64,000 nucleotides of DNA from contig CM030851.1 of the NCBI GenBank assembly GCA_018105865.1, forward strand, positions 3,881,968 through 3,945,967. The letters run 5' to 3'. Of the stretch, positions 55,101-62,600 are shown in pieces. The number at the start of each line of letters is the position of its first letter. Positions within the stretch are counted from its first letter, which is position 1. The stretch is from Metaphire vulgaris (Eukaryota; Annelida; Clitellata; Crassiclitellata; Megascolecidae). The notes beneath the pieces are model-generated. The model was not told the origin of the DNA and searched no databases. It saw nothing but the letters and a program-made list of their open reading frames with translations. The position numbers and the translations under genes are program-made.

Positions 55101-56244
55101 GGTGGTGTAGTTGGGCAGTGGAAGGGAAGGGAAGATTCCCCACTTTCCCCCTAAAATCTCGCCCTGGTTGGGACGCTACAACTATGACGGAAATCATTTT
55201 CTGAAGAGAAATGCTTTGAGTTTAGATAGAAAAATTTGAGATGTTACAAACTCCACTGAATATCATTGATATTCTTTATAGCTTCTGCGTTTGGTGCTCA
55301 CAACACTCCCAAAGCACCTTAACCCCTTAACTGAGGATCCCGGGTATATCTGTCCATTTTACATTGAGTTACAGTTAAATACACGGTTAAGAGGTTAATC
55401 CGACTGAATGGAGTGCGCAATTGTGTATGTCTGTCTTGATGGTAGCGGAGGTACGAGAGCACAGAAGGCCAGTCCCCCTACTTGGGTCTTGGCTATTAGT
55501 GAAATTCGTGCAAATCCTATGAGGAATTTTTATCTAAAGTCATGGGCGTCTGGAGAAATTTTTCCAGGAGGATGCAACATTTTATCTGCCTAAAAACCAA
55601 ATTGTTCTAAATTTAAATTATAATTATTAATTATTTAGCGCTAATACAGAAGCTTGCTGAAATCATTGACAAATTGATTGTTTAACTTGATATTTCATTT
55701 TTAATTTTTTTTATTGAGAATGCATATTAATTTATTGATAATTCTTCTGTTTTATAAATTTATAATTTCAAATGGTTGCAGTTGCATCCGCTTGCATCCC
55801 ACTGTCTAAGGTTGAGTGGTCACACAGATCAGATTGCCGATAAGTCTTCATGCAGTCTGTTAAATTGTTCAGAGGCTCAAGATCTTAATCTAATATTAAC
55901 CTCGTTTCTGTGGCGGAAGACGCAACCCCATTAGAGGTAACCGCTTCATAAGTGATAGTATTCTTACTATTTTGGATCCACTACTTACTGCCATTTCTGC
56001 TCAAATTCTCAGAAGTAGGCCTAAAATCTAATATTAATTAGCAGAATTCTTTTCAGCTGGACTTACGAATATCAGGATTGGAAAATATTTGCGGATTTGA
56101 AGTGTTTTGTTTAACATATTACGTTCTTAATCAGTTCAAAGTCCTGCCTTAGAATATTATTGCATTTATATGTTATTTTGTCTAATTCTACTTACCCCAA
56201 GTGAAAAGCAGCGAGCACAAGACGAGAGCCTTCAAAGGAAACAT
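31375..56244 (-). CDS. Secreted EndoU (XendoU) endoribonuclease, five exons
   Basis: Assembled by hand from exons 56244-56196, 52808-52562, 36748-36537, 35107-34881 and 31605-31375; all four junction phases match (1, 2, 1, 0) and all splice sites are GT/AG. The product is 321 residues: signal peptide (MFPLKALVLCSLLFTW), acidic spacer (YEETSDEEAAAAYDDY), then an EndoU fold. XendoU enzymes cut RNA at uridylates, usually with Mn2+, using two histidines and a lysine; here H206 (GFEHVFLGE), H221 (SGLHNWM) and K261 (YDSKWSSFF) are present, as are SP-x-E-x-ALYTLCF and IGSAHPVF near the end. No somatomedin-B domain is seen. Intron 2 is 15.8 kb and filled with transposons. Secretion suggests extracellular RNA processing or defence; function beyond the family is inference. 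Confidence 0.87.
31928..32156. mobile_element. hAT-like MITE, degenerate
   Basis: Ends CAGTGGCGTAGCAATATG and GCTGCTACGCCTCTG form an imperfect inverted repeat of family B type. Octamers on the two sides do not match. Inside, CAGAGACGTCATTTCAC resembles a family A end. Confidence 0.5.
32160..33440. other. No gene recognised
   Basis: Intron-4-downstream DNA of the EndoU locus; AT-rich, no element ends or exons recognised. The longest minus-strand frame (33157-32903) shows no domain. Confidence 0.45.
33465..33665 (+). mobile_element. Short CR1/L2-type LINE fragment
   Basis: Reads LNTIHWLPTTIRNQLMTLCV, matching the LxxLHWLPVxxRIxFK block of CR1/L2-like reverse transcriptases. Only about 70 codons. 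It abuts, in opposite orientation, the tail of the CR1 element on its right. Confidence 0.5.
33669..34620 (-). pseudogene. CR1 LINE reverse transcriptase, 3' half with ATATA tail
   Basis: Minus strand reads KISKFADDTKLCG (catalytic FADD), FNTDKCSVMHIGKK, EEKDLGVIMHNSLK, ILGMIKRTI, RPHLEYCVQAWCP; after one frameshift near 34110 it continues ATKMIKGYHKLTYEERLNHC, GDLIETYKIL and ends near 33778. This order and wording are those of vertebrate-type CR1. The 3' end has an ATAAT repeat (33669-33711). 5'-truncated near 34620, inside intron 4 of the EndoU gene. A single frameshift suggests a fairly recent insertion. Confidence 0.9.
34881..35107 (-). CDS. EndoU exon 4 (catalytic histidines)
   Basis: 227 nt after acceptor ttgattttaag, ending at donor GTAAGGAG, phase 1 to 0. 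It carries FKDRLKEIWFKPYSRS, the catalytic block SSGFEHVFLGEI (H206) and SVSGLHNWMRMYEEE (H221), which are the diagnostic XendoU motifs. Confidence 0.9.
35790..35990 (+). mobile_element. RTE-like LINE C-terminal fragment
   Basis: Plus strand reads IRWKLKQNWTDDIKQWTALT and MEKQKEQQE, resembling the GRPxxxWTDDIRxWTG block near the C-terminus of RTE-like elements. Located in EndoU intron 3 side flank (upstream of exon 4). Very short. Confidence 0.5.
36475..36521 (+). repeat. (CA)n microsatellite
   Basis: About 23 CA units, 16 bases from the exon 3 donor of the EndoU gene on the other strand. Confidence 0.95.
36537..36748 (-). CDS. EndoU exon 3
   Basis: 212 nt after acceptor ttctgtctgtag, ending H-G before donor GTAAATTC. 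It encodes RLFSQTDPPDKAIDDRFKKL, FTFYEKETGK and FLNHIFSENGPIHTLHDSL, matching the EndoU region with the YExETG motif. Just beyond the donor lies a CA microsatellite that artificially lengthens the open frame with Cys-Val repeats. Confidence 0.82.
37040..37845 (+). pseudogene. CR1-type LINE 3' end with AAT tail
   Basis: Plus strand reads RLSLNPAKTEFLWLSTP, then in other frames RRIREIRRYLPLPDVIKLV, VDYCNSILLGLPVSQLNRLQ and VPPPSTTAKFGDWSVSRGNP, LLWNSLPADIP, ending in AATAATAAT. Several frameshifts and stops separate the pieces. Same family as 51300-51800. Confidence 0.85.
37821..37880. repeat. (AAT)n(ATT)n palindromic microsatellite
   Basis: AAT units run directly into ATT units, giving a perfect self-complementary stretch of about 60 bp. 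It marks the join of two CR1 tails in opposite orientations (a minus-strand tail follows to about 38030, reading SLSLAFATLKATL). Confidence 0.9.
38040..39385. other. No gene recognised
   Basis: Unassigned intronic DNA. A local duplication of TATTCGCCTCGGCA-like text occurs near 38525-38580. The open frame at 38065 on the plus strand shows no known domain and lacks splice support. Confidence 0.45.
39392..40538 (+). pseudogene. Broken copy of a multicopy invertebrate gene family (SEEQGE type)
   Basis: Plus strand opens MSPSTGTLRGQCRNDPDKFY, then a stop, ICGCFTTPKQWREV, KLGDQENLG; later VPMVWREPRNHVDDCYFCL, GMSSKTKSSIQYPNLPSALR; and at the end MSEEQGECFHQDITTMERRY, LADYCWCLQRD. From memory these blocks (KFYYVCG, WREPxDHxxDCYFCL, LSEEQGERFHQDI, MADYCWxLxRD) define an abundant uncharacterised, transposon-like family in invertebrates. 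At least three stops and frameshifts make this copy dead. It also has a 20-bp tandem duplication GACTAAAGGTCAGAGAAAAA at 39619-39658. Lies in EndoU intron 2. Confidence 0.75.
42395..42790. mobile_element. hAT-type MITE with TCATACG repeats
   Basis: 396 bp with perfect 17-bp ends CAAAGCTCGATCATACG / CGTATGATCGAGCTTTG and perfect 8-bp target duplication AGGATAAC (42387-42394, 42791-42798) in the LINE coding region. Subterminal regions are crowded with RTATCATACG and its inverse, which could act as transposase-binding sites. Non-coding. Confidence 0.95.
43856..44525. mobile_element. piggyBac-type element, internally deleted
   Basis: 670 bp between TTAA at 43852-43855 and 44526-44529, with ends CCCTTTTATGGGTAAA and TTCACCCACGAAAGGG. 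The left side has two ~33-bp direct repeats (ATGGGTAAARCACCATATAT...). It retains only the C-terminal part of a transposase (see 44227-44376). The insertion lies two codons before the FADD active site of the LINE. Confidence 0.95.
44227..44376 (+). pseudogene. piggyBac transposase C-terminal cysteine-rich domain
   Basis: 49 codons from ATG to TAG. The sequence holds CAVCGH ... YCSDCNVGLC ... CFRKYHT, the paired Cys/His zinc-binding domain that ends piggyBac transposases and binds the transposon ends. The frame stays open upstream for a further ~20 codons without recognisable homology, and the DDD catalytic region is missing. Whether the short frame is expressed is unknown. Confidence 0.85.
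45264..45898. mobile_element. hAT element nested in the RTE-like LINE
   Basis: 635 bp, ends CAGGCCCGCCGAGAG and CTCTCGGAGGCCCTG, perfect octamers GCAAGAGA (45256-45263, 45899-45906). Terminal sequence is related to 30480-31032. It contains a family A MITE at 45443-45697. The LINE frame (RAARDR ... QKWKELVQTH) resumes after it. Confidence 0.94.
45443..45697. mobile_element. hAT-type MITE, family A (copy 5, nested)
   Basis: 255 bp, ends CAGTAGCGTCATTTCACAC and CAAATGACGCCCCTG, perfect octamers TTCACACT (45435-45442, 45698-45705). The third nesting level: MITE in hAT element in LINE in EndoU intron. Confidence 0.94.
45995..46440 (+). pseudogene. CR1-type LINE fragment, interrupted by a minisatellite unit
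   Basis: Reads NTSLNDHINKVSKAAHLQIR and RRIRDLVPKAALIPL up to about 46112, then after about 210 bp of repeat DNA shows RQLQSVLNISTRFIMI-like text in another frame near 46395. The blocks are those of the CR1-type C-terminal half. Confidence 0.65.
46113..46320. repeat. GATATGAATAGTCCT minisatellite element (copy 1)
   Basis: A ~60-bp AT-rich lead (TTTACTTTCCTTATACTTAT) followed by about nine degenerate 14-15 bp units of the type GATATGAATAGTCCT. The same lead plus array recurs at 49560-49745 in the same orientation. Confidence 0.8.
46700..47570. other. No gene; TA/TG microsatellites
   Basis: AT-rich DNA with tandem ATGAGTTTGAGTT-like text (47030-47165), a TA array running into a TG array (47180-47249), and a second TA array (47340-47371). 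Confidence 0.7.
47570..49035 (+). pseudogene. Broken copy of a transposase-like multicopy gene
   Basis: Successive frames read VTSGQTEQLLAVPKIS, LVFDTTAANTGLRLGACTLI, RELVWIACHHHVFEVML, GPSCGPEIKLFQRFRKMWP; then RARWMAKAIYSLKMFLFKGQ, LWYFSEHLITLALFDDKVS, FLSKPVALW. From memory, FDTTAxNTGxxxGACxLxE plus LLWLACRHHIFE and RWMAKxIYSLK mark an abundant uncharacterised family in invertebrates, probably with an RNase H-like (transposase) fold. At least three frameshifts break this copy. It is bracketed by the two minisatellite elements at 46113-46320 and 49560-49745. Confidence 0.75.
49036..49559. other. No gene; (TA)n at 49403-49432
   Basis: AT-rich DNA following the transposase-like pseudogene, with a TA microsatellite and repeated TTCATATATTTTACTT motifs near 49481 and 49565. 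Confidence 0.6.
49560..49745. repeat. GATATGAATAGTCCT minisatellite element (copy 2)
   Basis: Direct repeat of 46113-46320, with the same AT-rich lead and the same order of degenerate 14-15 bp units (for example ATGAATATTCCTCCTGATGA in both). Confidence 0.8.
49855..50945 (-). pseudogene. CR1/L2-type LINE 3' half with TTAC tail
   Basis: Minus strand reads NAFTSVST, an in-frame stop (TGA where W is expected), SSNLICLNSSKTEFILIELP, FTYIRDLRRLRPFLNVRTAC, MDYCNSLYLN, ALKSLHWLKVSERIHFKILC, then 3' non-coding DNA and a CTTA repeat tail at 49856-49878. The catalytic box is missing because the element is 5'-truncated near 50945. Provides the reference 3' end for the fragment at 121-286. Confidence 0.85.
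51050..52100 (+). pseudogene. Three successive CR1-type LINE 3' ends
   Basis: Three 5'-truncated pieces in the same orientation: about 51050-51295 (ASVRLIFGARW-like text, YKRCLITFRAIND), 51300-51800 (LQSILNASARVIFRVRWHDH, LHWLRVPERIVFKRCW, VPPPSKTVKFGERSFSRGNP, LLWNSLPDC) ending in an AATAAC tail, and 51830-52100 (ASSRQLRSSNKVSLIIPPPS, GERSVTRGNPLLWNSLPDF) ending in an AAT tail. Each insertion appears to target the tail of the earlier one. Confidence 0.82.
52104..52375 (+). repeat. (AAT)n followed by degenerate GATGAT repeats
   Basis: An AAT array of about 70 bp (52104-52175) is the CR1 tail; it is followed by degenerate GATGATGACGAT units, partly duplicated from about 50970-51025 (GAATGAAGATGATGATTAATATGAAGATGA type text). 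Confidence 0.8.
52562..52808 (-). CDS. EndoU exon 2
   Basis: 247 nt between acceptor acgtttag and donor GTAAGTTT. The first bases CAG create a tandem TAGCAG acceptor; both choices keep the frame and differ by one residue. It encodes an acidic, Ala/Glu-rich spacer followed by ISAKDIETISSEIWKSVSAL, the first helix of the EndoU domain, and ends phase 2, as exon 3 requires. Confidence 0.8.
52860..53000 (-). mobile_element. CR1-type LINE 3' tail fragment
   Basis: Minus-strand text CAAAGTGCCCTTGACTTAGACC ... GCGCTATACAAATTGTC with a TTATTATTA-like tail is the generic 3' end of CR1-type elements seen at 51740-51800. No coding part. Confidence 0.6.
53001..53740. other. No gene recognised
   Basis: Intron 1 flank of the EndoU gene; no element ends or exons seen. 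Confidence 0.45.
53850..54330 (-). pseudogene. CR1/L2-type LINE C-terminus with ATT tail
   Basis: Minus strand reads SVINAATLLVVNAPRC, FNALHWVPISNRIRLN, then after frame changes LDRPRSRTALTQRQTFTVTG and PSLWNALNPSTL, finishing in a TAATAATAAT tail near 53850. 5'-truncated; several frame breaks. Confidence 0.75.
54617..55190. repeat. Tandem duplication of a ~225-bp unit between matching 21-mers
   Basis: Two copies (about 54722-54950 and 54951-55165) share AAGATTGACTTCCCTGGCTG, GGATGTCAGTAGCCA and CACTTTCCCCCTA. The pair is bracketed by TGGGACGCTACAACTATGAC on both sides (54617 and 55167), suggesting an array cut from a longer satellite or an insertion with long flanking repeats. Confidence 0.75.
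55323..55394. mobile_element. 72-bp piggyBac-like MITE (copy 2)
   Basis: CCCCTTAACTGAGGATCC ... CACGGTTAAGAGG, 72 bp, between TTAA at 55319-55322 and 55395-55398. Differs from the copy at 24369-24440 at only a handful of positions. Confidence 0.88.
55400..56190. other. No gene recognised
   Basis: AT-rich intron 1 DNA of the EndoU gene. Short open frames lack support. Confidence 0.45.
56196..56244 (-). CDS. EndoU exon 1 (signal peptide)
   Basis: ATG at 56244 opens MFPLKALVLCSLLFTW and ends in phase 1 before the strong donor GTAAGTAGA. The next exon supplies A-G-C, giving a typical cleavage region. Only 49 coding bases, far too short for an ORF scan. The upstream leader is not delimited. Confidence 0.75.
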
Positions 56245-57085
56245 TTCGAAACAACCAAAGAAGCTGTAAACGTCGAAACACGACAGTTGCAGCCAATGTC
56301 CGATGGCTTTCGCAGCCGTTTATATTTGCGTCTATTCCATGGCCCTGGATCATCATGTGATCCGAAAAACACCGTATCTGAGCTATCACGAGTCTGTTTT
56401 CCTGAAAACCTGATAAATATTTTTACAAAATGCGTGGGGATGATCGCCAGATGCAGTAGAAAGAAAACAGATGACATTGGTAACAGTCCAGTGATTATTA
56501 CGTTAACACAGTCTCTCCCAGTCACAAGATCTCGACAGTAAACACATGGAAATATACGATGACCAGTTTGTTTTATAGAAACACATCATATGACCTCTCA
56601 TGTACGGCGACGTCCAATGCGGGCGACGTCCAATGCGGGCGACACCCAAATAAAAATGCGGGCATGTATCATGTTCCAGCAATTGAAATTACTTTCTCGC
56701 TAACATTGACGTAGAATATTATTTTGTGACAACAATGTGCTAAGAATGTCTTCTTAGGTTAGGTGTCTGTATTTCGAGACAGTGCAAAGCCGGTAATGGA
56801 TTAGCACATTATTTTGTAGAGCCTGCTTGACAGGACTGAAACAATTTGAAACACTTTATAATGACAATCTGTCTGAGTAAAAATGAGGGTTTCTTTAGAA
56901 TAATTTCTAACAATATATTCGATCTCACTTATCAATTTACAGTTAAACTGTTTTCTAAACTGCAGGATTCGCACAAATGCTGTAGCAATTTCTTGTTTGC
57001 CATGATTTCAGTTATGCTATTGCGCATTTTAATACCATTTGAATTTTGGGGAGGGGCCCTTCTGCACTCGATGCACCTCTCGCTG
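56245..57085. other. Upstream region of the EndoU gene
   Basis: Should hold the promoter and leader of the EndoU gene (minus strand). No TATA box or other element could be assigned with confidence. A short tandem GCGGGCGACGTCCAAT repeat occurs near 56610-56645. Confidence 0.35.
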
Positions 57086-57089
57086 CGTC

Positions 57090-57385
57090 CATGTGTGACA
57101 GTAAAGGTAAAGGTTCGCCCATACTCGATTTCGAGCGTTGGGTTCGGTGCTGATCTCCGGTGTCAGGCAAGCAGCGACGCAGGTGGCTAAAGCCATTAAT
57201 CTAGAGTAGTTTTCCATTGCTTTCTCTAGACCCGCGTTTTACCTTCGCAGCCACAGCTGCTACTCAGTTACCACCACCCTCTAGCGAATGAAGGCTGAGT
57301 CGACCTTAGGGGATCCTGCGCGGTTGAATCTGTTCCGTCAGCGTGCCTGTCAAGCGTGTCACCAATCTGCCATCTTCCCGCCCCC
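57090..57385 (-). mobile_element. tRNA-derived SINE (copy 3)
   Basis: Minus strand: A box TGGCAGATTGG near 57370, B box CAGATTCAACC near 57325, then a body shared with the copies at 925-1150 and 24670-24880 (CTAAGGTCGACTCAGCC, GAGGGTGGTGGTAA). More diverged than the other two. Confidence 0.65.
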
Positions 57386-57389
57386 ATGT

Positions 57390-59415
57390 GACAGTAGGCT
57401 AAACTATTCTGAGCAATGCTGATGATCAACAAAATTATCGGAGTCTAGAAAACACTGCGTCTCTCTCGCTACTGAATCCATGCTCTATACACAGCAGAAG
57501 CTGCGATAATGAAATCTGGAAAAGGTCTAAACCCAATGCTTTAATCAAGAAAAACAACGATCGCTGCGGGAATCAATGCAGATATCTATCACAGCCTTTT
57601 ATTGAAACTTGCACATTCGAAGATGTCAAAATATATAAATAAACAGGAATGAGTGTCATCTTCAAATGGCACGATTAATTGTAGGATGATCAGCTCACGG
57701 ATGACTTAGTTGCTTTAGGCCTCCATATCTCTGTTAAATATCTTTAAAATTTTCTCACATTTACTCTGATTTTCACCTGCACTGCATTTGACTGCATCAT
57801 CACTAATTAAAGAAATTTGCATTGATCATGACTGCTAAGCCTACTTTCTGATTCTCACCTTGTTGCCATTAGCCAAGGTGTTAATTTCGTGCTGAAACTT
57901 TGGAGTTGACATCTATAATTATTCCTTTGATTAATTTTTTTGCAAGTTGCCCGCTCGGTGGACTTTATTCTAATGCAGAAGTTTGGTTTCAGTCAGCGTT
58001 CAATTGTATAATTATATTGTTTGGTGGTGATTGAAGCAAAAGTTTTCTCTCTCTCGCCTCCAAAGCTCTATTCTCTGCGAGTTTAAAGTATGTAAGTATG
58101 GAGTCAATAGTACCATACTGTGCGATTTTCTATATTCTCTTGACAATACTGTTCAGTAGCCTTATCGTTGAGTTTCTTAGTGAAATTCGCATAAAATATA
58201 AAAATGATCTCCTCACAGCACGGTCCACTAGCCCACTCACGGATTACTATAGTGAGATGGGCATAAAATTGAAAGAAAAAACCGTGAATTCGGGTCACAT
58301 TAAACTTCTTCTAATTGATCTGCACTACTGTTTCTAAAGACATTAGACTTGCTTAAAAAAGAACGTAGTGATAGCGATAAGTAAATGCAGGTAAATGCAG
58401 TATAAGCTAAGATTTGAACCCCAGCTTTTGCTTGATTGTTTATGCGTTAGCGTTAACGTCTGGTGGCCTATTTCATTGACGTTCGTTTCATTTCCAGACA
58501 TTTTCTCAATTTTCAGCCGATGTGTTATACGTCTTAGTGAACTTTCATTTGAAGTCTGGTCAAGTATTTATATTGGAAATGACGTTTTCTATGCCGTTCT
58601 ATTACTGCGATTTTGTTCGGAGTTTGAAGTTAATGTCGCATTGTCAATTGAGGCCAGCCACAAATTTTAAATATTTTAAAAGCTGCATTTATTGCTAATC
58701 GTCATAGCCACACGCATATGCAGGCACTCAAAATCTTAAGGCCTGACATCATATTAAAGAGAGCACCACAGAGTTTTAAAATGCTGTTAGTTCTTAGAAC
58801 ATACGACTGAGAGATCACATTTTTGAAAGACAGAAAGTTTAATTAAATTTACAAAACGCATTTAATTAAATCGAAAGCACAAACGGGTCAATAGTTACTA
58901 CATAGCTGTTCAATTCAGTTAAATATGCTTTGAAACACAGAATATTTGAACTTTTCAGTACGAGTTAGTGTGAACATGAAGACCATAAATATAGGCCCTA
59001 ATATTTATTGTACGATCGCCGTTTCTGTTGAGAACAGTGTTGATTTTAGGGTATCACATGTGTACCAGACCCTATCGGTCCGCTTTCAATAGGCCTACAG
59101 CATTCGATAAATATAGGCTAATTAATTAACTCTAGACAGCAGACTGAGCAGAGAAGTTTAAAAAGAAAAGCAGAGCATAATAAGAATAAGAATCGCGTCA
59201 AAAGTTCAGTGAATGATGAATTCTGGTTAAGAGGTCCAACAGCCTTATCATCTACAAACGTAAAATAGTGCATATTAAGGCGACTTTCAACATGTCCGAC
59301 CTCAATTAATATTTGAACGAAAAACTTCAACTGTCATATCGTGGTGACTGAAAATTGTGTATCGTTCTTGTTCAGGATTTTTCAATCGCCTGTATAATAA
59401 TAATAATACTAATAC

Positions 59416-59475
<60 letters not shown>

Positions 59476-59670
59476 ACTGACAACTTTTCGTGCGCCATTT
59501 TACCAAATTGTCAGGAGCTAGGGTACATTACAGAGTCCAGTAGAAATAACTAAAACAAGTCATCAAAAATGGCATTAAATATTGATATTAGCATATCAAT
59601 TAACACATTAGAATTATGTTAACATATGTGTCCTTCTGTTTTATTAAAATTATGTAAACGGGTTGTCAAG
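57390..59670. other. No gene recognised; AAT/ATT palindrome at 59398-59475
   Basis: A plus-strand frame at 58098 begins MESIVPYCAIFYILLTILFS, signal-peptide-like, but has no domain or splice support. A strong donor-like GTAAGTATGG lies at 58091. The AAT array runs into an ATT array, a second self-complementary repeat like the one at 37821-37880. Confidence 0.5.
59640..59645 (-). promoter_or_regulatory. Candidate poly(A) signal AATAAA
   Basis: Minus-strand AATAAA 31 bases after the stop of the ankyrin-nucleotidyltransferase pseudogene. Confidence 0.35.
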
Positions 59671-59675
59671 CAAAT

Positions 59676-62600
59676 TCAGTCATTAGATCGAATTAGGTCG
59701 AGTAACTCTGTTTTGCGGAATGTTCGTGGGTCAATTTCTGGATTGGGAAGATTGAATTTAACTTCGGTTTCGTCATTGCAGACTGACCAATAAATCCCAA
59801 ACACGTCTAAGATTCCGTCGATAACGTTGCATATTTTTGCACAATAGCCTTGATCTCCTATGCTTGAGCTGCGTGACTCCATCACACGCTCCAACTCCAA
59901 AATTTCCAAGCCGTTGACGCCATCGACGCCGAGAATTTTCAAGAGGCCGTGATCTGATTTAACATAATCGGTGAACGGAAGATGAAAATCTTCCATGAAA
60001 TAACATGTCACAAAATCTTGAAGGCAGAACAAAAGGTAACACTTCAAAAGTCTTCTAACCCAGAAGTTCAATTCGGAATCGCTCACTTCCTCAGTACTAG
60101 ATTTCTCAATGCTTCGATTTTCAAAAGCCTCCAAGCAATACAGTAGAGCCGTTTTGAGAACATACGAACGCTTTGCTTTCTGAATTATTTGTTTGGCCAC
60201 CATATAAGCAGCTCTAGCAACAATTGGACTGTTAATAATGATCTGGCTTTCCAATGGAGCGAATGAGATTCTTCCATATGGAGCGGAATATGGAATCCAA
60301 GGATATTTTCTCTGCGGTTGATTGAAACCAAATTGCATCCACTGCGAAACTCTTCCCAATTCTTCCGAGGTATTGCACAGTTTGGCCACCAATTGTCGAT
60401 GTGAGTGCAAAGAACAATGTCAAGAGATATCAGTTTTGACACCCAAGGGCTCTCAATACTTCTATTTATTCTAAGGCTTAGAGTTGCACATACGCGTGGT
60501 GGCAATTGGTATGTTCTTGCCTCAGAAACATGATTGTCATCGAATAAATCAAATATATTCTGATTTTCCCAGAATCTTCTGCTCTCAAGAACTCGTTGAA
60601 TACAAACTTGGAACCTTGAGTTGATTTCATCCGTCAACAAAAATCTCTCTTTGTTGAAGAATTCATTCAATGTCTCTGATTCGGAATTTTGTGAGAGGCT
60701 CGGCTTCTTAATCAAGTGAACGAATCCTTCCAAGGAACAAGAAAAAATAAACGATTTTACAGCACTGACTGAGTTTCTCGAGTATGACATCAAAATCAAA
60801 TTCATCTGGTTTGTTAATTTTCGTGTTTTCTTTTGCACTTCCAACCAACATGAATCTACTTTCAAAGAAAGGCTCTTTATCTGCCACGAATCTCAATAGT
60901 CGCCTCACAAATTTTGTGACTTCCTCGCAGATACTGAGCGATTCCCTATCTCTATTAGCAAAGTCGCAATTTTTCCAAACGCTGCAAGCTAATTGTTTGC
61001 CGAGTAAGATAACGGAGAGGCAATTTTTCGCAAATTCATTTTCACCGTCGTTGACAGGAAATGTCTGTTTCTCACGTGGAAAAGCTCCTGCGAGAGTTCA
61101 AACCTACTAATTCTCATGGACCATTTATTCACTTTTCTCTTTCTTTGATAACTTTTTCGGGTCGACGCTCTAGTGTTTGTTTCTAAATCATCACCTGAAA
61201 GAAATCTGATCATTGGCAGGTTCTCGCAATAATCTGCCGGAATTCTGCCGTATATGTCTCTGATCTGTGCGTCAGCGCCTACATCAAGTAATGCTTTGGC
61301 AATTACAAGCCTGGTATTATCAAGAGAACAAAGAGCGACATGGTGCAAAGCTGTTCTTCCACGGTCATTTCTGAAATTCACAATCTCCTGAAGATCATCA
61401 CTTTTATCAAATAACTGACGTAATATTCCCAATATCATTATTACTTGTTCACCATTAAGGCACATTCATTATTCATTCATTAGTTCACATGGACGACAGA
61501 GGTCCGTTGTGCCAATCTCGTGTTGCGCGGGTTGTGACCGCGACCGTTGGCTGAGTGGTGCCATTTATGAAGAATTGTGGAAGGAGAAGACCATTGCCGA
61601 TCTGCTGGGGCCATGTACGGCGTGGTCTTCCAGGAGGTCTTCTCCAGCTCGAAGGAGTACGCGTCTCGGTGCGTCGAGCAATAGCGCAGGTGAGAGCGCG
61701 GTGGGCCGGAATGTTATTGTCCTGGCGAGCCACATGACCGAAAAGAGACAGACGGCGTCGCATGATAATTTCTGTCACTGGCAGGAGGGCAGTCTGTTTG
61801 GAGACTGCTTCATTGGTCATGAAGTCAAACCAGCGAATTCAGAGAATGGAGAGCCGTATTTCTTTCACAATCCACTGCATCCAACTCATTGAAGCCTCAG
61901 TGAGAAGCAACGACGAGTTAGTGTCCGTTCTGTTGAATCCTTTATACAAGGCAGACATAAATATGAAAGATATGGCTGGCAAAACTGCTCTGTCCAATCT
62001 CTGCCAGCGCATATGGAATGCCTGTAGTCTTTGAGAGTCTCTTAAGGCACAGTCTATGAAGATTTGTATTTCCTCGGTCATCAGTTAGTAAATGAATCAT
62101 TTCTTTGAATTCATTTGATCCTCTAAAAGCCTTTGCTCGTTCTGCTCGTATTTCCAACTATCCTGCGCAACTGCCGTGAAAACCGAGACTGTGCAAATTA
62201 AATTTAGAATACTTTAGTAGAATTTTCATCAATTGCTTATTTTGGAGCAATTTTGCTTCTATGCAATTTGGTTATTTTTGACTAAGGTCTCTCAAAATGT
62301 GAGAATAAATCTTCGAATGAGTAAAATGCAGCAGCATGCAGAGCTGTGAAACCTCTCAAATCGTAACAGTTAACGTCCGCTCCAGCAGCCACGAGAAGTT
62401 CAACCGTCTTGAAGTTGGTGTTCTCCACAGCGTGTAACAGAGCAGTTTTGCCAGCCATATCTTTCATATTTATGTCTGCCTTGTATAAAGGATTCAACAG
62501 AACGGACACTAACTCGTCGTTGCTTCTCACTGAGGCTTCAATGAATGCTGTTCTTCCTTTCCAGTTTTTAGCGTTAATGTTTGCTCTCTGCTTCAATGAC

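Noticed and set aside
56170..56541. Plus-strand 123-residue frame
   Set aside because: It overlaps the opposite-strand EndoU signal-peptide exon, which is better supported by phase and splice site.
58098..58337. Small membrane protein MESIVPYCAIFYILLTIL...
   Set aside because: No family, no promoter or splice evidence; left as unassigned DNA.
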